A stretch of DNA of 64,000 nucleotides from an uncultured Prevotellaceae bacterium (GCA_900316505.1 ONDH01000021.1:1-64000); one strand, 5' to 3'. Shown: positions 16,003-24,529, counted from the stretch's first letter. Numbers and translations are program-made. Notes: a model not told the origin generated them from the letters alone.

Positions 16003-17109
16003 ATGAGAAGGCTTTTACACATTATTATATTATTAGGCACCCTGCTTTATGCCATTCCAACCTCGGCCATGACTGATGGTGGGCAATTTGTAGTGGTGCT
16101 TGATGCTGGACATGGTGGAAAAGACCCCGGTGCCATCGGTTCATCGTCTTCCAACCGTGAAAAAGACATCAATTTGGGCATCACGCTCGAAGTGGGAAGA
16201 CTTCTTAAGGCGAACTGTCCTGATGTGAAGTTAATCTATACGAGGAGCACGGACGTGTTCATTGAATTAGGAAGACGCGCTGAAATTGCCAACAAAGCGA
16301 AAGCCGACCTTTTTGTGAGCATCCACACCAATGCTTTGCCAAAGAATGCACGAAAGGCAACAGGTGTACAATCTTACACCCTCACCCTCCGCACGGCATC
16401 GACCAATCTGGCTGTGGAAAAGCGAGAAAACTCTGTGATTGCCCTCGAAGGCGAGGCTGCCAAGAAATACAACTACAACCCTTCACCCGAAAGCAACATC
16501 ATGTTCGAACTCATGCAAGACCACGACATGAAGGAGAGCGTGAACTTTGCCAAGATGGTGCAAAACGAGATGGTACATACGGCAGGCAGAAATGACATGG
16601 GTGTCTTGCAGGCCAATCTTGCCGTACTACGTCTCACATATATGCCAAGCGTGTTGTTGGAAGTCGGTTACATCTCCACCCCATCGGAAGAACAGTTCCT
16701 GATGTCAACATCTGGTAGGCAAACAATGGCAAAGAGCATTTACAATGCCATCGTGAAATACAAGGCACAGAAAACTGGCAAGGAATCAAAGTTAGAAAAG
16801 CCATCCACCACTCCTGTGCCAACAACGACTGCGACTGAAGCACCCTCTGAGGTCAGCACCACAACAAGCGCACCGACCACAACAAATGGTGAAAAGCGCA
16901 CGGTGTATAAGGTGCAAATCTTCTCTGGCAGTGCCAAACTGAAAAGCAACGACAAGCAGTTCAAGGGCTTGAAGTGTGAGAGGCACGAAAAGGAGGGCAG
17001 ATATATCTACACTTACGGTTCTGCCACCAATATGGATGAAGCGAAGAAATTGCGCCAATCCATCCTTGATAAATTCCCCCAAGCATTCATCGTGACATTT
17101 GAAGAATAA
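16003..17109 (+). CDS. N-acetylmuramoyl-L-alanine amidase with SPOR domain
   Basis: A zinc amidase (Amidase_3, AmiC family) that removes peptide stems from glycan strands, typically at division sites. The 368-residue product has a signal peptide (about 1-22, ending TSAM). The catalytic domain at about 28-245 carries the zinc ligands in VVLDAGHGGKDPG (His), NREKDINL (Glu) and FVSIHTNA (His), and the catalytic Glu in LLEVGYIS. A Thr/Pro-rich linker follows (about 262-300), then a C-terminal SPOR domain (about 304-366, VYKVQIFSGS), which binds denuded glycan at the septum. It ends one base before the leader of the MCE gene, so the two form an operon. Confidence 0.94.
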   Translation: MRRLLHIIILLGTLLYAIPTSAMTDGGQFVVVLDAGHGGKDPGAIGSSSSNREKDINLGITLEVGRLLKANCPDVKLIYTRSTDVFIELGRRAEIANKAKADLFVSIHTNALPKNARKATGVQSYTLTLRTASTNLAVEKRENSVIALEGEAAKKYNYNPSPESNIMFELMQDHDMKESVNFAKMVQNEMVHTAGRNDMGVLQANLAVLRLTYMPSVLLEVGYISTPSEEQFLMSTSGRQTMAKSIYNAIVKYKAQKTGKESKLEKPSTTPVPTTTATEAPSEVSTTTSAPTTTNGEKRTVYKVQIFSGSAKLKSNDKQFKGLKCERHEKEGRYIYTYGSATNMDEAKKLRQSILDKFPQAFIVTFEE

Positions 17110-17110
17110 T

Positions 17111-18010
17111 ATGAAAATCAGCAAAGAAATCAAAATCGCATCGGTGGCCATTCTTTCCGCCATCATCGTTTATGTCGGCATCATCTTCCTTAAGGGTCTG
17201 AAACTCTTTAGTGATGAGGTGTCCTATTTCGTGGAAATCGCCGATGTGCAAGGTATGCCCACAGCTTCTGATGTGCGTGCCAACGGTTTGAAGGTAGGTA
17301 CTGTAAAAGCCATCACTTTCAATTCCGACAAGCAGAACCTGACTGTGGAAATCACGGTCAATCCTAAATTCCAAATTCCAGAAGGCACCAGTGTCTATAT
17401 GACAAAGGAAATGTTGGGAAGTGCCATGATGAATTTGAGATTAGGTCCTAATCCCACCGCCATTCTTCATCCGGGTGACACCATCAAGGGTGCTCCAATG
17501 GTTGACCTGATGACCGAAGCTGGTAACATGATACCCAAAGTGGAAGCGCTGTTACCCAAGATGGATTCTATCTTGACTGCCATCAACACAATGGCAAATG
17601 ACCCAGCCATCGCTTCCTCACTGCATAACATGGAAGCTGTATCTGCAGACTTACGGATGACCACTCGCCAGATTAATGGTCTGCTCGGGAAGGATGTGCC
17701 ACAGCTCATGGCAAAGACAAACAACATCTGCGACAACCTGGAAACAACAACAGGGCAGTTGACCCAGATAGATTTGGTCGGTATTGCCCAAAAAGCTGAT
17801 GCCACTATGGCAGGCGTGCAGGAAATGACCTTCAAGATGAACACAGCCATGAACAGCAAGGAGACATCGCTCGGCATGCTGATGAATGACAACTCCATTG
17901 CCTTGCACATTGACTCAACCATGCTGAATTCATCACGTCTGCTTGAAGACTTCAGATTGCATCCAAAACGGTACGTTCATTTCTCTCTTTTCGGTAAAAA
18001 AGACAAGTAA
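17111..18010 (+). CDS. MCE-domain (MlaD-family) lipid transport protein
   Basis: MCE proteins form hexameric rings that move phospholipids between the two membranes. The 299-residue product has one N-terminal transmembrane helix (about 8-28), a single MCE domain (about 38-115, with VSYFVEIADVQGMPTASDVR and the YMTKEMLGSAMMNLRLG stretch), and a long helical C-terminus (about 130-280), the MlaD architecture with an extended tail. The ATG at 17111 is preferred to an upstream TTG because it opens on the basic MKISKEIK before the helix. It follows the amidase by one base. The MlaE/MlaF partners are not in this window. Confidence 0.9.
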   Translation: MKISKEIKIASVAILSAIIVYVGIIFLKGLKLFSDEVSYFVEIADVQGMPTASDVRANGLKVGTVKAITFNSDKQNLTVEITVNPKFQIPEGTSVYMTKEMLGSAMMNLRLGPNPTAILHPGDTIKGAPMVDLMTEAGNMIPKVEALLPKMDSILTAINTMANDPAIASSLHNMEAVSADLRMTTRQINGLLGKDVPQLMAKTNNICDNLETTTGQLTQIDLVGIAQKADATMAGVQEMTFKMNTAMNSKETSLGMLMNDNSIALHIDSTMLNSSRLLEDFRLHPKRYVHFSLFGKKDK

Positions 18011-18034
18011 AAAACGAGAATGGAAAAAAGATGA

Positions 18035-18080
18035 AAGAAGAATGTTATTTGAATTTTGTTCAAACAACATTCTTCTTTTT
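18035..18080 (+). terminator. Intrinsic terminator after the MCE gene
   Basis: A 12-bp stem (AAGAAGAATGTT 18035-18046, AACATTCTTCTT 18066-18077) extended inward by TTTGAA / TTCAAA is followed by TTT. It ends the amidase-MCE transcript and separates it from dnaA. Confidence 0.85.
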
Positions 18081-18153
18081 CAAGTCCTTTTTGAGAAGCA
18101 CTGAAAAACTATCAAATACAACCAATTAGAAGCGATAAAAAAATAATTACCGC

Positions 18154-18179
18154 TATTTGTTTCACACGTGAAACAAATA
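18154..18179. promoter_or_regulatory. parS-like palindrome with a 2-bp centre insertion
   Basis: Perfect 12-bp arms (TATTTGTTTCAC and GTGAAACAAATA) flank the two bases AC. The inner part is TGTTTCAC-AC-GTGAAACA, that is the two half-sites of the common chromosomal parS TGTTTCACGTGAAACA with two extra bases between them. It lies about 200 bases upstream of dnaA, the neighbourhood where parS sites are usual. Whether ParB accepts this spacing is unknown. Confidence 0.5.
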
Positions 18180-18309
18180 CATAATCGATTAAAAATCAAG
18201 ACGAAAGAAAAAAGCAATATCTGTCAAGACCTCTTAGAACTTAAAATGCGTAAATCGCTGAAATGAAGCACTTTTTACGTTCACATTTGAAACACAAAAA
18301 AAATGAAAT

Positions 18310-18340
18310 TTTGTGGTTTCAAAAAAAAAAGCGAACTTTG
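18310..18340 (+). promoter_or_regulatory. dnaA promoter
   Basis: TTTG (18310-18313), 19 bases, GAACTTTG (18333-18340) fits the Bacteroidetes TTTG-N19-TAnnTTTG consensus apart from one base. The -33 box lies in the right arm of an imperfect inverted repeat (TTTGAAAC-ACAAAA at 18286, complement ending 18323), which could bind a regulator. Confidence 0.65.
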
Positions 18341-18378
18341 CATTCGTAAAAATTATTTGAGAATCACCAAAAGCTAAA

Positions 18379-19794
18379 ATGGTAGAAACAGAACAAAATC
18401 CAAAACTGTTGTGGGAGAGATGCCTCGACATCATTCGCGACAACATCTCCCCCAAACAATTCGCGGCATCGTTTGCCTTCGTGGAGCTGCACAGCTTCGA
18501 GAACGGCAAGCTGATACTTGATGTGCCCAGCGAATTTGTGAAGACGTTTTTGGAGGACAATTTCTTGCCACTCATGGCATCTACCTTCAAGCGAGTTTTT
18601 GGCAACAGCATTCAGTCTTTATATTATAATGTAAAGGTCGTAAATACCAAACGAGGTGGCGAAGTGAGGGAGAAAACAGCAATGACGCCCAAAGTAGTCA
18701 ATGGTGAACCACGCAAAGACTCGCGCAAGACTCCTGACGACGTAACTGCCCCACAGGTACAAGATCTCGATTCTCAGTTGATTCCTGACTACAAATTTGA
18801 AAGCTATCTCGAAGGTGAAAGCAACCGTCTGGCACGTTCAGTGGGTGAATCTATTGCCAACAACCCTGCCAAGACGTTCAATCCCTTCTTTGTGTTTGGT
18901 CCGTCAGGATGTGGAAAAACCCACCTTATCAATGCTATCGGTTATCGCATCAAGGAACTGCATCCCCAATTGCGTGTGCTTTACCTTTCCGCTCACCTCT
19001 TCACGGTACAATTCACAGATGCTGTCCGTCAGAATAAGACCAACGAATTCATTCGTTTCTATCAAAGCATTGACGTACTGATTCTTGATGATGTGCAGGA
19101 ATTGTCTGGCAAGGACAAGACTCAAAACACATTCTTCCACATATTCAATCATCTGCATCTCAACGGCAAGCAGATTATCCTTTCTGCCGACCGTCCTCCC
19201 ATTGCCATCCAAGGCTTGGAAGACCGACTGCTCACCCGTTTCAAGTGGGGCATGCAGGCAGAGATAGAAAAGCCCACGCAGAATCTCCGTTTCAACATTC
19301 TTGCTGCAAAAGTGGAAAAAGAAGGACTGAAGATACCCACCAACGTTCTCAAATATATCTCTGAGAACATTGATGACAGCGTGCGCGACCTTGAAGGCAT
19401 CATCAATTCGCTTATGGCTTATTCCGTTGTCTATAACAGCGACATCAACATGGCATTGGCACGGAAAGTTATGCCACGATTCGTGGAGAGTCCTAGTAGG
19501 GAACTCACCATCGATGATGTAAAACAGTCTGTTTGCGAACATTTCAATTTGAAAATCAACCAGATTGACTCACGCGAACGCACTCGGAAGATTGCTTACG
19601 CTCGTCAGGTTGCCATGTATCTTGCCGATCGGCTCACCGATAGCTCTCACATAGAGATAGGTCGTCAAATCGGTAACCGCAATCATGCCACCGTTCTTCA
19701 TGCATTGAAGCAGATTAGCGACTTGATGGAAGCGGAAAATTATGTTCACGACGACATTGAGGAACTGATGGCCAAACTAAAGACAAACGTATAA
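18379..19794 (+). CDS. dnaA: Chromosomal replication initiator protein DnaA
   Basis: DnaA binds and melts the replication origin. The 471-residue protein has all four domains: an N-terminal DnaB/DiaA-contact domain (about 1-80), a variable linker (about 85-135), the AAA+ domain with Walker A GPSGCGKTHLINAIG (about 173-187) and Walker B LILDDVQEL (about 234-242), and the C-terminal helix-turn-helix with the signature IEIGRQIGNRNHATVLHALKQI (about 427-448). Length is normal. It is transcribed alone, from its own promoter to a strong terminator at 19844; dnaN is not adjacent. Confidence 0.98.
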   Translation: MVETEQNPKLLWERCLDIIRDNISPKQFAASFAFVELHSFENGKLILDVPSEFVKTFLEDNFLPLMASTFKRVFGNSIQSLYYNVKVVNTKRGGEVREKTAMTPKVVNGEPRKDSRKTPDDVTAPQVQDLDSQLIPDYKFESYLEGESNRLARSVGESIANNPAKTFNPFFVFGPSGCGKTHLINAIGYRIKELHPQLRVLYLSAHLFTVQFTDAVRQNKTNEFIRFYQSIDVLILDDVQELSGKDKTQNTFFHIFNHLHLNGKQIILSADRPPIAIQGLEDRLLTRFKWGMQAEIEKPTQNLRFNILAAKVEKEGLKIPTNVLKYISENIDDSVRDLEGIINSLMAYSVVYNSDINMALARKVMPRFVESPSRELTIDDVKQSVCEHFNLKINQIDSRERTRKIAYARQVAMYLADRLTDSSHIEIGRQIGNRNHATVLHALKQISDLMEAENYVHDDIEELMAKLKTNV

Positions 19795-19843
19795 ACAGAA
19801 TCCATACTAACCAATTCCTATAGATAACTTATGTTTAATGAGA

Positions 19844-19876
19844 GGAGGGAACTCGTGATGAGTTCCCTCCTTTTTT
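19844..19876 (+). terminator. Intrinsic terminator after dnaA
   Basis: An 11-bp stem (GGAGGGAACTC / GAGTTCCCTCC, 19844-19870) is followed by six Ts. It also separates dnaA from the convergent nitroreductase gene. Confidence 0.9.
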
Positions 19877-19899
19877 GTATCTGTCTGTCATGCAGCTGC

Positions 19900-20637
19900 T
19901 CAGATGAATCCCTGGTTCTTCAGTGCCTGAAGCAAACCCTCCGACATGGCTTCATTGTCTTTGCGGGTGTAGCGACAATCTGTGAACACCTGTGCCAGGT
20001 TCTCCTTCTTGTTGATTGCCACAAATTTCTGATTCTCCTCCAGCTGCTCCTTAAAGAAATAGATGATGTCCAGTTGGTTGGGCGTATAGTCGTGATATGT
20101 TTCCTCATGAATATATGCCTGATGTGGCAGACGGTCGGGCTGTTCCGGATGTTCATCTGGCACACCCACAGTAATGGTGGCAATGGGGAAAGTGAGTTTA
20201 GGCAATTTTAACGCATCAATGATGCCCTGCGGATTGTAGAGCGTGGTGCCAAGATAGCAGGTGCCATAACCTGCCTCTTCAGCTAACGTGCAGAATGCCT
20301 GGACATATAATAATGTGTCGCTCGCCGCATTGAGGAATGAGAGCAGGTTGTCATAACCCGCATCGGCATTGCGTAGTTCACACCATTTCGTGAATCGGTT
20401 GAAGTCAGCACAGAATGTGAGCACCACAGGGGCATCTTTAACCATTGGCTGTCCGAAGTGAAGAGGTGACAACTTTTCCTTCATCTCTTCCGAACGTGTC
20501 GCCACCACACTGTACAACTGCATATTGCCCATGGTGGCTGCTCTGGATGCTTGAAACAACAATGCATCTATTTTCTCAGCAGAGATGTCCTCATGCTTAT
20601 ATTTGCGGATAGTGCGCCTATTGACAAATGATTCCAT
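19900..20637 (-). CDS. Nitroreductase family protein (FMN oxidoreductase)
   Basis: Family members use FMN and NAD(P)H to reduce nitroaromatics, quinones or flavins. The 245-residue product has the N-terminal FMN-binding pattern FVNRRTIRKYKHEDIS (about 4-19), the ALLFQASRAATMGNMQ helix, the central AFCTLAEEAGYGTCYLGT segment with the conserved Gly pair (about 115-130), and LPKLTFPIATITVGVP. Length fits NfsA/FRP-like enzymes. It is transcribed alone, with a TATCTTTG -7 box at 20676-20683 on the minus strand. Substrate cannot be told. Confidence 0.88.
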   Translation of the reverse strand: MESFVNRRTIRKYKHEDISAEKIDALLFQASRAATMGNMQLYSVVATRSEEMKEKLSPLHFGQPMVKDAPVVLTFCADFNRFTKWCELRNADAGYDNLLSFLNAASDTLLYVQAFCTLAEEAGYGTCYLGTTLYNPQGIIDALKLPKLTFPIATITVGVPDEHPEQPDRLPHQAYIHEETYHDYTPNQLDIIYFFKEQLEENQKFVAINKKENLAQVFTDCRYTRKDNEAMSEGLLQALKNQGFI

Positions 20638-20675
20638 AAAAAGTACAATTAAACGATTTGCGATTTACAATTGTG

Positions 20676-20683
20676 CAAAGATA
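20676..20683 (-). promoter_or_regulatory. Promoter -7 box of the nitroreductase gene
   Basis: TATCTTTG on the minus strand fits TAnnTTTG, 39 bases before the start at 20637. It overlaps the upstream TTG-extended frame of the next gene, arguing that that gene starts later (ATG 20773). Confidence 0.55.
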
Positions 20684-20772
20684 AGCATTTCCTGCCACAT
20701 TTATTTTGTCATGTCGCAAAATCGCCGTATTTTTGCCTCTACTTAACAATTTTTGCAATAAAAGCACCTAAC

Positions 20773-21441
20773 ATGTCACCAGTACAATCTTTATCAGCAA
20801 ACATTCTGAACACTTTAGTGGAGTTTGGCGAGAAGAAGTTGAAAAAGGCATTGAAGCCATATGACGCTGAACATGGAACAAACAAGGAACGTGAGGAACT
20901 GATGTCGATGCTTGACAACGAAATCTACTCCTTCCGTCCTGAATTCGAAATCACAGAGAAACGCCCTGTCAGTCTTGAATGTGATGTGGTGAAATTCCAA
21001 AACAAGAAAGAAAAATGGGTCGCATTCGTAGGATTGCTCGATGGTTATCCATATGAGATATTTACAGGTGTGCTCGACGATGAAGATGGTATCGCGTTGC
21101 CCAAGACCGTCACAAAAGGCTACATCATCAAACACATTGATGAAGATGGCAACAAGCGCTACGACTTCACCTTTGTCAACCGTCGAGGTTACAAAACCAC
21201 TGTCGAAGGACTGTCTGAACGTTTCAACAAGGAATATTGGAATTACGCCAAACTCATCAGTGGTATTCTCCGTTACAGAATGCCTTTGAACAACGTCATC
21301 AAACTGGTTGGTTCTCTACAACTTGAGAACGAGAACATCAACACATGGGCAAATGGCGTGGCACGAGCGTTGAAGAAGTACACCACAGGTGAAGACGACC
21401 TTTCTGATGACCTCAAAGACGACCTGCGAAATGCTGAATAA
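20773..21441 (+). CDS. Stand-alone protein resembling the C-terminal tail of class II ribonucleotide reductase (NrdJ)
   Basis: The 222-residue product has no catalytic barrel, but residues about 55-205 follow the C-terminal region of B12-dependent NrdJ. This shows in RPVSLECDVVKF, WVAFVGLLDGYPYEIF, the LPKTVTKGYIIK strand, EGLSERFNKEYWNYAKLISG and the final NINTWANGVARALKKY helix. That tail carries accessory or regulatory functions in full-length enzymes. No thiyl or B12-binding residues can be present, so the product is not an independent reductase; it may act in trans or bind nucleotides. Its stop overlaps the folB start by 11 bases. The acidic C-terminus (DDLSDDLKDDLRNAE) is notable. Confidence 0.65.
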   Translation: MSPVQSLSANILNTLVEFGEKKLKKALKPYDAEHGTNKEREELMSMLDNEIYSFRPEFEITEKRPVSLECDVVKFQNKKEKWVAFVGLLDGYPYEIFTGVLDDEDGIALPKTVTKGYIIKHIDEDGNKRYDFTFVNRRGYKTTVEGLSERFNKEYWNYAKLISGILRYRMPLNNVIKLVGSLQLENENINTWANGVARALKKYTTGEDDLSDDLKDDLRNAE

Positions 21442-21793
21442 AATCATCATCAAAGGGCTGCGGCTCTATGCTTATCATGGAGTGATGGAACTGGAGCGGA
21501 AAGTGGGTGCCTACTTCACCATCGACTGTGAAGTGGAGACAGACATTCAGGATGCCATCGCAAACGATTTTGTTGATGACACCATCAGTTATGCCGACCT
21601 CTATGAGACGATCAAGCGTGAGATGGCACAACCATCTTTTCTTGTCGAGCACGCCGCAGGACGCATCACCAAAGCCATTCTTGCTGAATATCCCAAGGCA
21701 CAATCTGTCCGCATCCGATTGTTGAAGGAGAATCCTCCCATGGGTGCCGATTGTCAGGGAGCAGGAGTGGAATTGGTCATGTATAGAGAATAA
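21431..21793 (+). CDS. folB: Dihydroneopterin aldolase
   Basis: FolB cleaves dihydroneopterin to hydroxymethyl-dihydropterin and glycolaldehyde in folate synthesis. The 120-residue protein matches the family length and has IIIKGLRLYAYHGVMELERKVG (pterin pocket), the DTISYADLYETIK segment, FLVEHAAGRITKAIL, and VRIRLLKENPPMGADCQGAGVEL with the catalytic-site Lys. The ATG at 21431 lies inside the end of the upstream gene and gives the canonical MLNKIIIKGL start. Translational coupling with the NrdJ-tail gene is likely. Confidence 0.95.
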   Translation: MLNKIIIKGLRLYAYHGVMELERKVGAYFTIDCEVETDIQDAIANDFVDDTISYADLYETIKREMAQPSFLVEHAAGRITKAILAEYPKAQSVRIRLLKENPPMGADCQGAGVELVMYRE

Positions 21794-21836
21794 TGTTTAG
21801 AGAATTAAATCATCAATTACAAATAGAAAACTAACA

Positions 21837-23288
21837 ATGAGTACAACCACCAACAAAATGACCAACTACCGTTGGGTTATCTGTGCGATGCTCTTCCTTG
21901 CAACCACGGTCAACTACATGGACCGCCAAGTGCTTTCACTCACATGGAAAGACTTCATCGCACTCGACTTCCATTGGAATGACAACGACTATGGCAACAT
22001 TACCGCCACGTTCTCCATCTTCTATGCCTTTATCTCGCTCTTTGCGGGCAAGTTCATCGACTGGATGGGAACGAAGAAGGGCTACATCTGGGCAATCATC
22101 ATCTGGTCGCTCGGTGCATGTCTTCACGCTGCCTGCGGATGGGCAACCATGCAACTCACTGGCATTGCCGACATCGAAGCACTGCGAGCTGTAGAAAAAG
22201 GCACCGACCTTGCCCTTGTCATCTCCACAACCAGCGTTTGGCTCTTCCTTGCCTGCCGCATCATACTTGCCACAGGTGAATCGGGCAACTTCCCTGCAGC
22301 CATCAAGGTGACAGCTGAGTATTTCCCTAAAAAAGACCGTGCCTACGCCACTTCCATCTTCAATGCTGGAGCATCTGTAGGTGCCCTCGCCGCACCCCTT
22401 ACCATCCCCGTTCTTGCTGAGCACATGGGTTGGGAATGGGCATTCATCATCATTGGTGCCATCGGCTTTGTGTGGGCAGGAGCATGGCTCTTCATGTATT
22501 CCGCACCAGCCGACAGCAAGTTCGTGAATAAGTCGGAGTTGGCATATATCGAATCAGACAAGGGTGAAATCATAGAGGAGAAAGCAGCAACCAACAACGA
22601 TGAAAACGAGATTAAGCTCTCATTCCTCGACTGCTTCAAATATCGTCAGACATGGGCATTCATCGTCGGCAAACTTATGACCGACGGCGTGTGGTGGTTC
22701 TTCCTCTTCTGGGCACCAGCCTACTTCTCCGAACTTGGCTATCCATCCTCTTCCGGCATGGGACAAGCACTCATCTTCGTGCTCTACCTCATCGTCACCC
22801 TACTCTCCATCTATGGTGGCTATCTGCCCAAACTCTTCGTGGAGAAAATGGGCATGAACCCATATGCTGGACGTATGCGAGCCATGCTCATCTTCGCCTT
22901 CCTGCCCATCTTCGCTATGTTTGCCCAACCATTGGCAGACATTTCTCCTTGGTGGCCCTGTATCATCATCGGCTTGGCAGGAGCAGGACATCAGGCATGG
23001 TCAGCCAACCTCTACTCCACAATCGGTGACATGTTCCCCAAGAGTGCCATTGCCACTATCACAGGCATCGGCACCATGTTCGGAGGTCTTTGTTCCTTTG
23101 CCATCAACAAGGGTTCGGGCATGCTCTTTACTTATGCTGACGAACTTGGCGACGCATTCCAATTCTTTGGAGCTACAGGCAAACCTGCTGGCTACATGAT
23201 TGTCTTCTGCTATTGTGCTGTCGCTTACCTTATCGGTTGGGTTATCATGAAGACTCTCGTACCAAAGTATAAGCCTATCACGAAGTAA
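21837..23288 (+). CDS. MFS transporter, hexuronate (ExuT)-like anion:cation symporter
   Basis: A 483-residue 12-helix major facilitator of the anion:cation symporter group. The start NYRWVICAMLFLATTVNYMDRQVLSL is close to the ExuT signature, and the loop GKFIDWMGTKKGY matches the MFS motif between helices 2 and 3. LACRIILATGESGNFPAAIKVTAEYFPKKDRA holds the conserved GESGNFP...KV motif of hexuronate carriers. Galacturonate or glucuronate is therefore the likely substrate, fitting the xylan and pectin enzymes in the window. It carries a charged central loop (about 225-260). It ends at a strong terminator. Confidence 0.85.
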   Translation: MSTTTNKMTNYRWVICAMLFLATTVNYMDRQVLSLTWKDFIALDFHWNDNDYGNITATFSIFYAFISLFAGKFIDWMGTKKGYIWAIIIWSLGACLHAACGWATMQLTGIADIEALRAVEKGTDLALVISTTSVWLFLACRIILATGESGNFPAAIKVTAEYFPKKDRAYATSIFNAGASVGALAAPLTIPVLAEHMGWEWAFIIIGAIGFVWAGAWLFMYSAPADSKFVNKSELAYIESDKGEIIEEKAATNNDENEIKLSFLDCFKYRQTWAFIVGKLMTDGVWWFFLFWAPAYFSELGYPSSSGMGQALIFVLYLIVTLLSIYGGYLPKLFVEKMGMNPYAGRMRAMLIFAFLPIFAMFAQPLADISPWWPCIIIGLAGAGHQAWSANLYSTIGDMFPKSAIATITGIGTMFGGLCSFAINKGSGMLFTYADELGDAFQFFGATGKPAGYMIVFCYCAVAYLIGWVIMKTLVPKYKPITK

Positions 23289-23342
23289 ACCACAAGGTTT
23301 CGTATAGCAAACAACACCATAAAACAAAAGGGTGCTACAACA

Positions 23343-23390
23343 TTGAAGTGCCCCCCGAAAGTTAAACAAACCTTTCAGGGGGCACTTCAA
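23343..23390 (+). terminator. Intrinsic terminator after the MFS gene
   Basis: A 13-bp GC-rich stem (TTGAAGTGCCCCC 23343-23355, complement 23378-23390) with inner GAAAG/CTTTC pairing lies between the MFS gene and the convergent FlgT-like gene. The T-run on either strand is weak, so it may serve both directions. Confidence 0.75.
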
Positions 23391-23453
23391 ATATAGTTAA
23401 AGATATAAGTTTCGAGAGTGAAATGGGAAGTTAATTAGCTGCGCTCACAAGAG

Positions 23454-24368
23454 TTAAAGAGAAATGACCAACAGTTGTTCGCCCGCTTCAATAGCTTTTT
23501 TGATTTCTTTACCGCCACTTTGTACCTTACAAAGACTAATATCATCGCCTAATACAGTTTCCACCTTCAGTTTTCCAATCTGTTGTCTCGCTTCGCGACC
23601 TGCAATGGTCTTGACGATAAAGACACCCATGTGAATACCGGCAAAGGCTCCTTCACGACTGCCCAAATCGATGTAAACTGTCTTTTGTTTGTCTTTCTTG
23701 ACGGCATTACCCTCGATGATGTTAGCTTGCAGAGGGAGAGTCTGGTTAAGCCAGGTGGAGATGCGGTTTGCCAAGTATCCAATACCATTCTTAAAAGCTT
23801 GCTCTTGGGAGGCATTTGTGGAAGAGCTGGTACCCGAAGTAGAAAAAGAGGGCGAACCTATCACCTCTTCTGTACCCACATCCGTCAAAGTGATGGTCAC
23901 ATCCACTTCTCCCTTGAATTTGGTGTCAACATACGTCCTTCCATTCTTGTCCTTATAGCTTGTGGATTCTGACGATGCAGCAATGTTTGTGATATTGACA
24001 TCAGCCAAGAGATTGCCCACCTCAGATTCATCGCCAAACTGAGCCTGACGTTCGCTGAGCCGATAGCGATATGCCCTGGAGAGACCATTCACCACGGCAG
24101 TCTTCACCATCTCCTGATACTCGGGTGCCTGCACCTTTGCTTTTCCTGTCACAGCCGCCCTCATAATCTGACCGAACGCTTCAGTCGAGGACAATCTTTC
24201 ATTAGGGTTGGAATATCGCACTTCGCCCAAAAAGATATTGTAAACCTGATTCCTTTCCACTTGAGCATTTACGGAAAGAGCACTGCCAAAGAAAACAGCT
24301 ATAGCCAGAACTTTCATCACATGGTGAAAGCACGCTTGAATTGAAACATTTTGTAGTTTTGTATTCAT
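23454..24368 (-). CDS. Secreted CsgG/FlgT-like protein, function unknown
   Basis: The 304-residue product has an N-terminal hydrophobic signal (VLAIAVFFGSALSVNAQ), preceded by an unusually long 17-residue polar extension; an internal ATG at 24317 would give a textbook signal peptide. Residues about 45-205 resemble the CsgG/HfaB-type periplasmic domain. The C-terminus (about 215-304, VYIDLGSREGAFAGIHMGVFIVKTIAG) resembles the FlgT C-terminal SH3-like domain. No curli or flagellar genes are near. It probably sits in the periplasm or at the outer membrane. A TACCTTTG -7 box at 24388-24395 (minus) is its promoter. Confidence 0.6.
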   Translation of the reverse strand: MNTKLQNVSIQACFHHVMKVLAIAVFFGSALSVNAQVERNQVYNIFLGEVRYSNPNERLSSTEAFGQIMRAAVTGKAKVQAPEYQEMVKTAVVNGLSRAYRYRLSERQAQFGDESEVGNLLADVNITNIAASSESTSYKDKNGRTYVDTKFKGEVDVTITLTDVGTEEVIGSPSFSTSGTSSSTNASQEQAFKNGIGYLANRISTWLNQTLPLQANIIEGNAVKKDKQKTVYIDLGSREGAFAGIHMGVFIVKTIAGREARQQIGKLKVETVLGDDISLCKVQSGGKEIKKAIEAGEQLLVISL

Positions 24369-24498
24369 GATTTTTCAAATTTGTGTTCAAAGGTAGTGAG
24401 AAAAATGGAGAATCATGGATTTATCGGTACATTTTTTTCATTCTGTACCCCAAATTGAGAAGAACATCCTCCCCTATCATCCTTTTTACCCTTTGATA

Positions 24499-24529
24499 TT
24501 TGATACACACGAAAAAATGCGTACCTTTG
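24499..24529 (+). promoter_or_regulatory. Promoter of the GH43 gene
   Basis: TTTG (24499-24502), 19 bases, TACCTTTG (24522-24529): an exact match to the Bacteroidetes consensus, about 55 bases before the ATG at 24584. Confidence 0.85.

Larger units (their letters stand above)
18081..18378. other. AT-rich region before dnaA, possible origin neighbourhood
   Basis: About 300 bases without a gene. It contains a 26-bp palindrome built from parS half-sites (18154-18179), AT-rich sequence, an imperfect inverted repeat (18286-18323) and the dnaA promoter. No clear DnaA box (TTATCCACA or close) was seen, so an origin of replication here is not demonstrated. Confidence 0.4.

Noticed and set aside
18081..18378. 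Origin of replication call
   Set aside because: No DnaA boxes were seen and GC skew cannot be computed here, so only a possible origin neighbourhood is reported.
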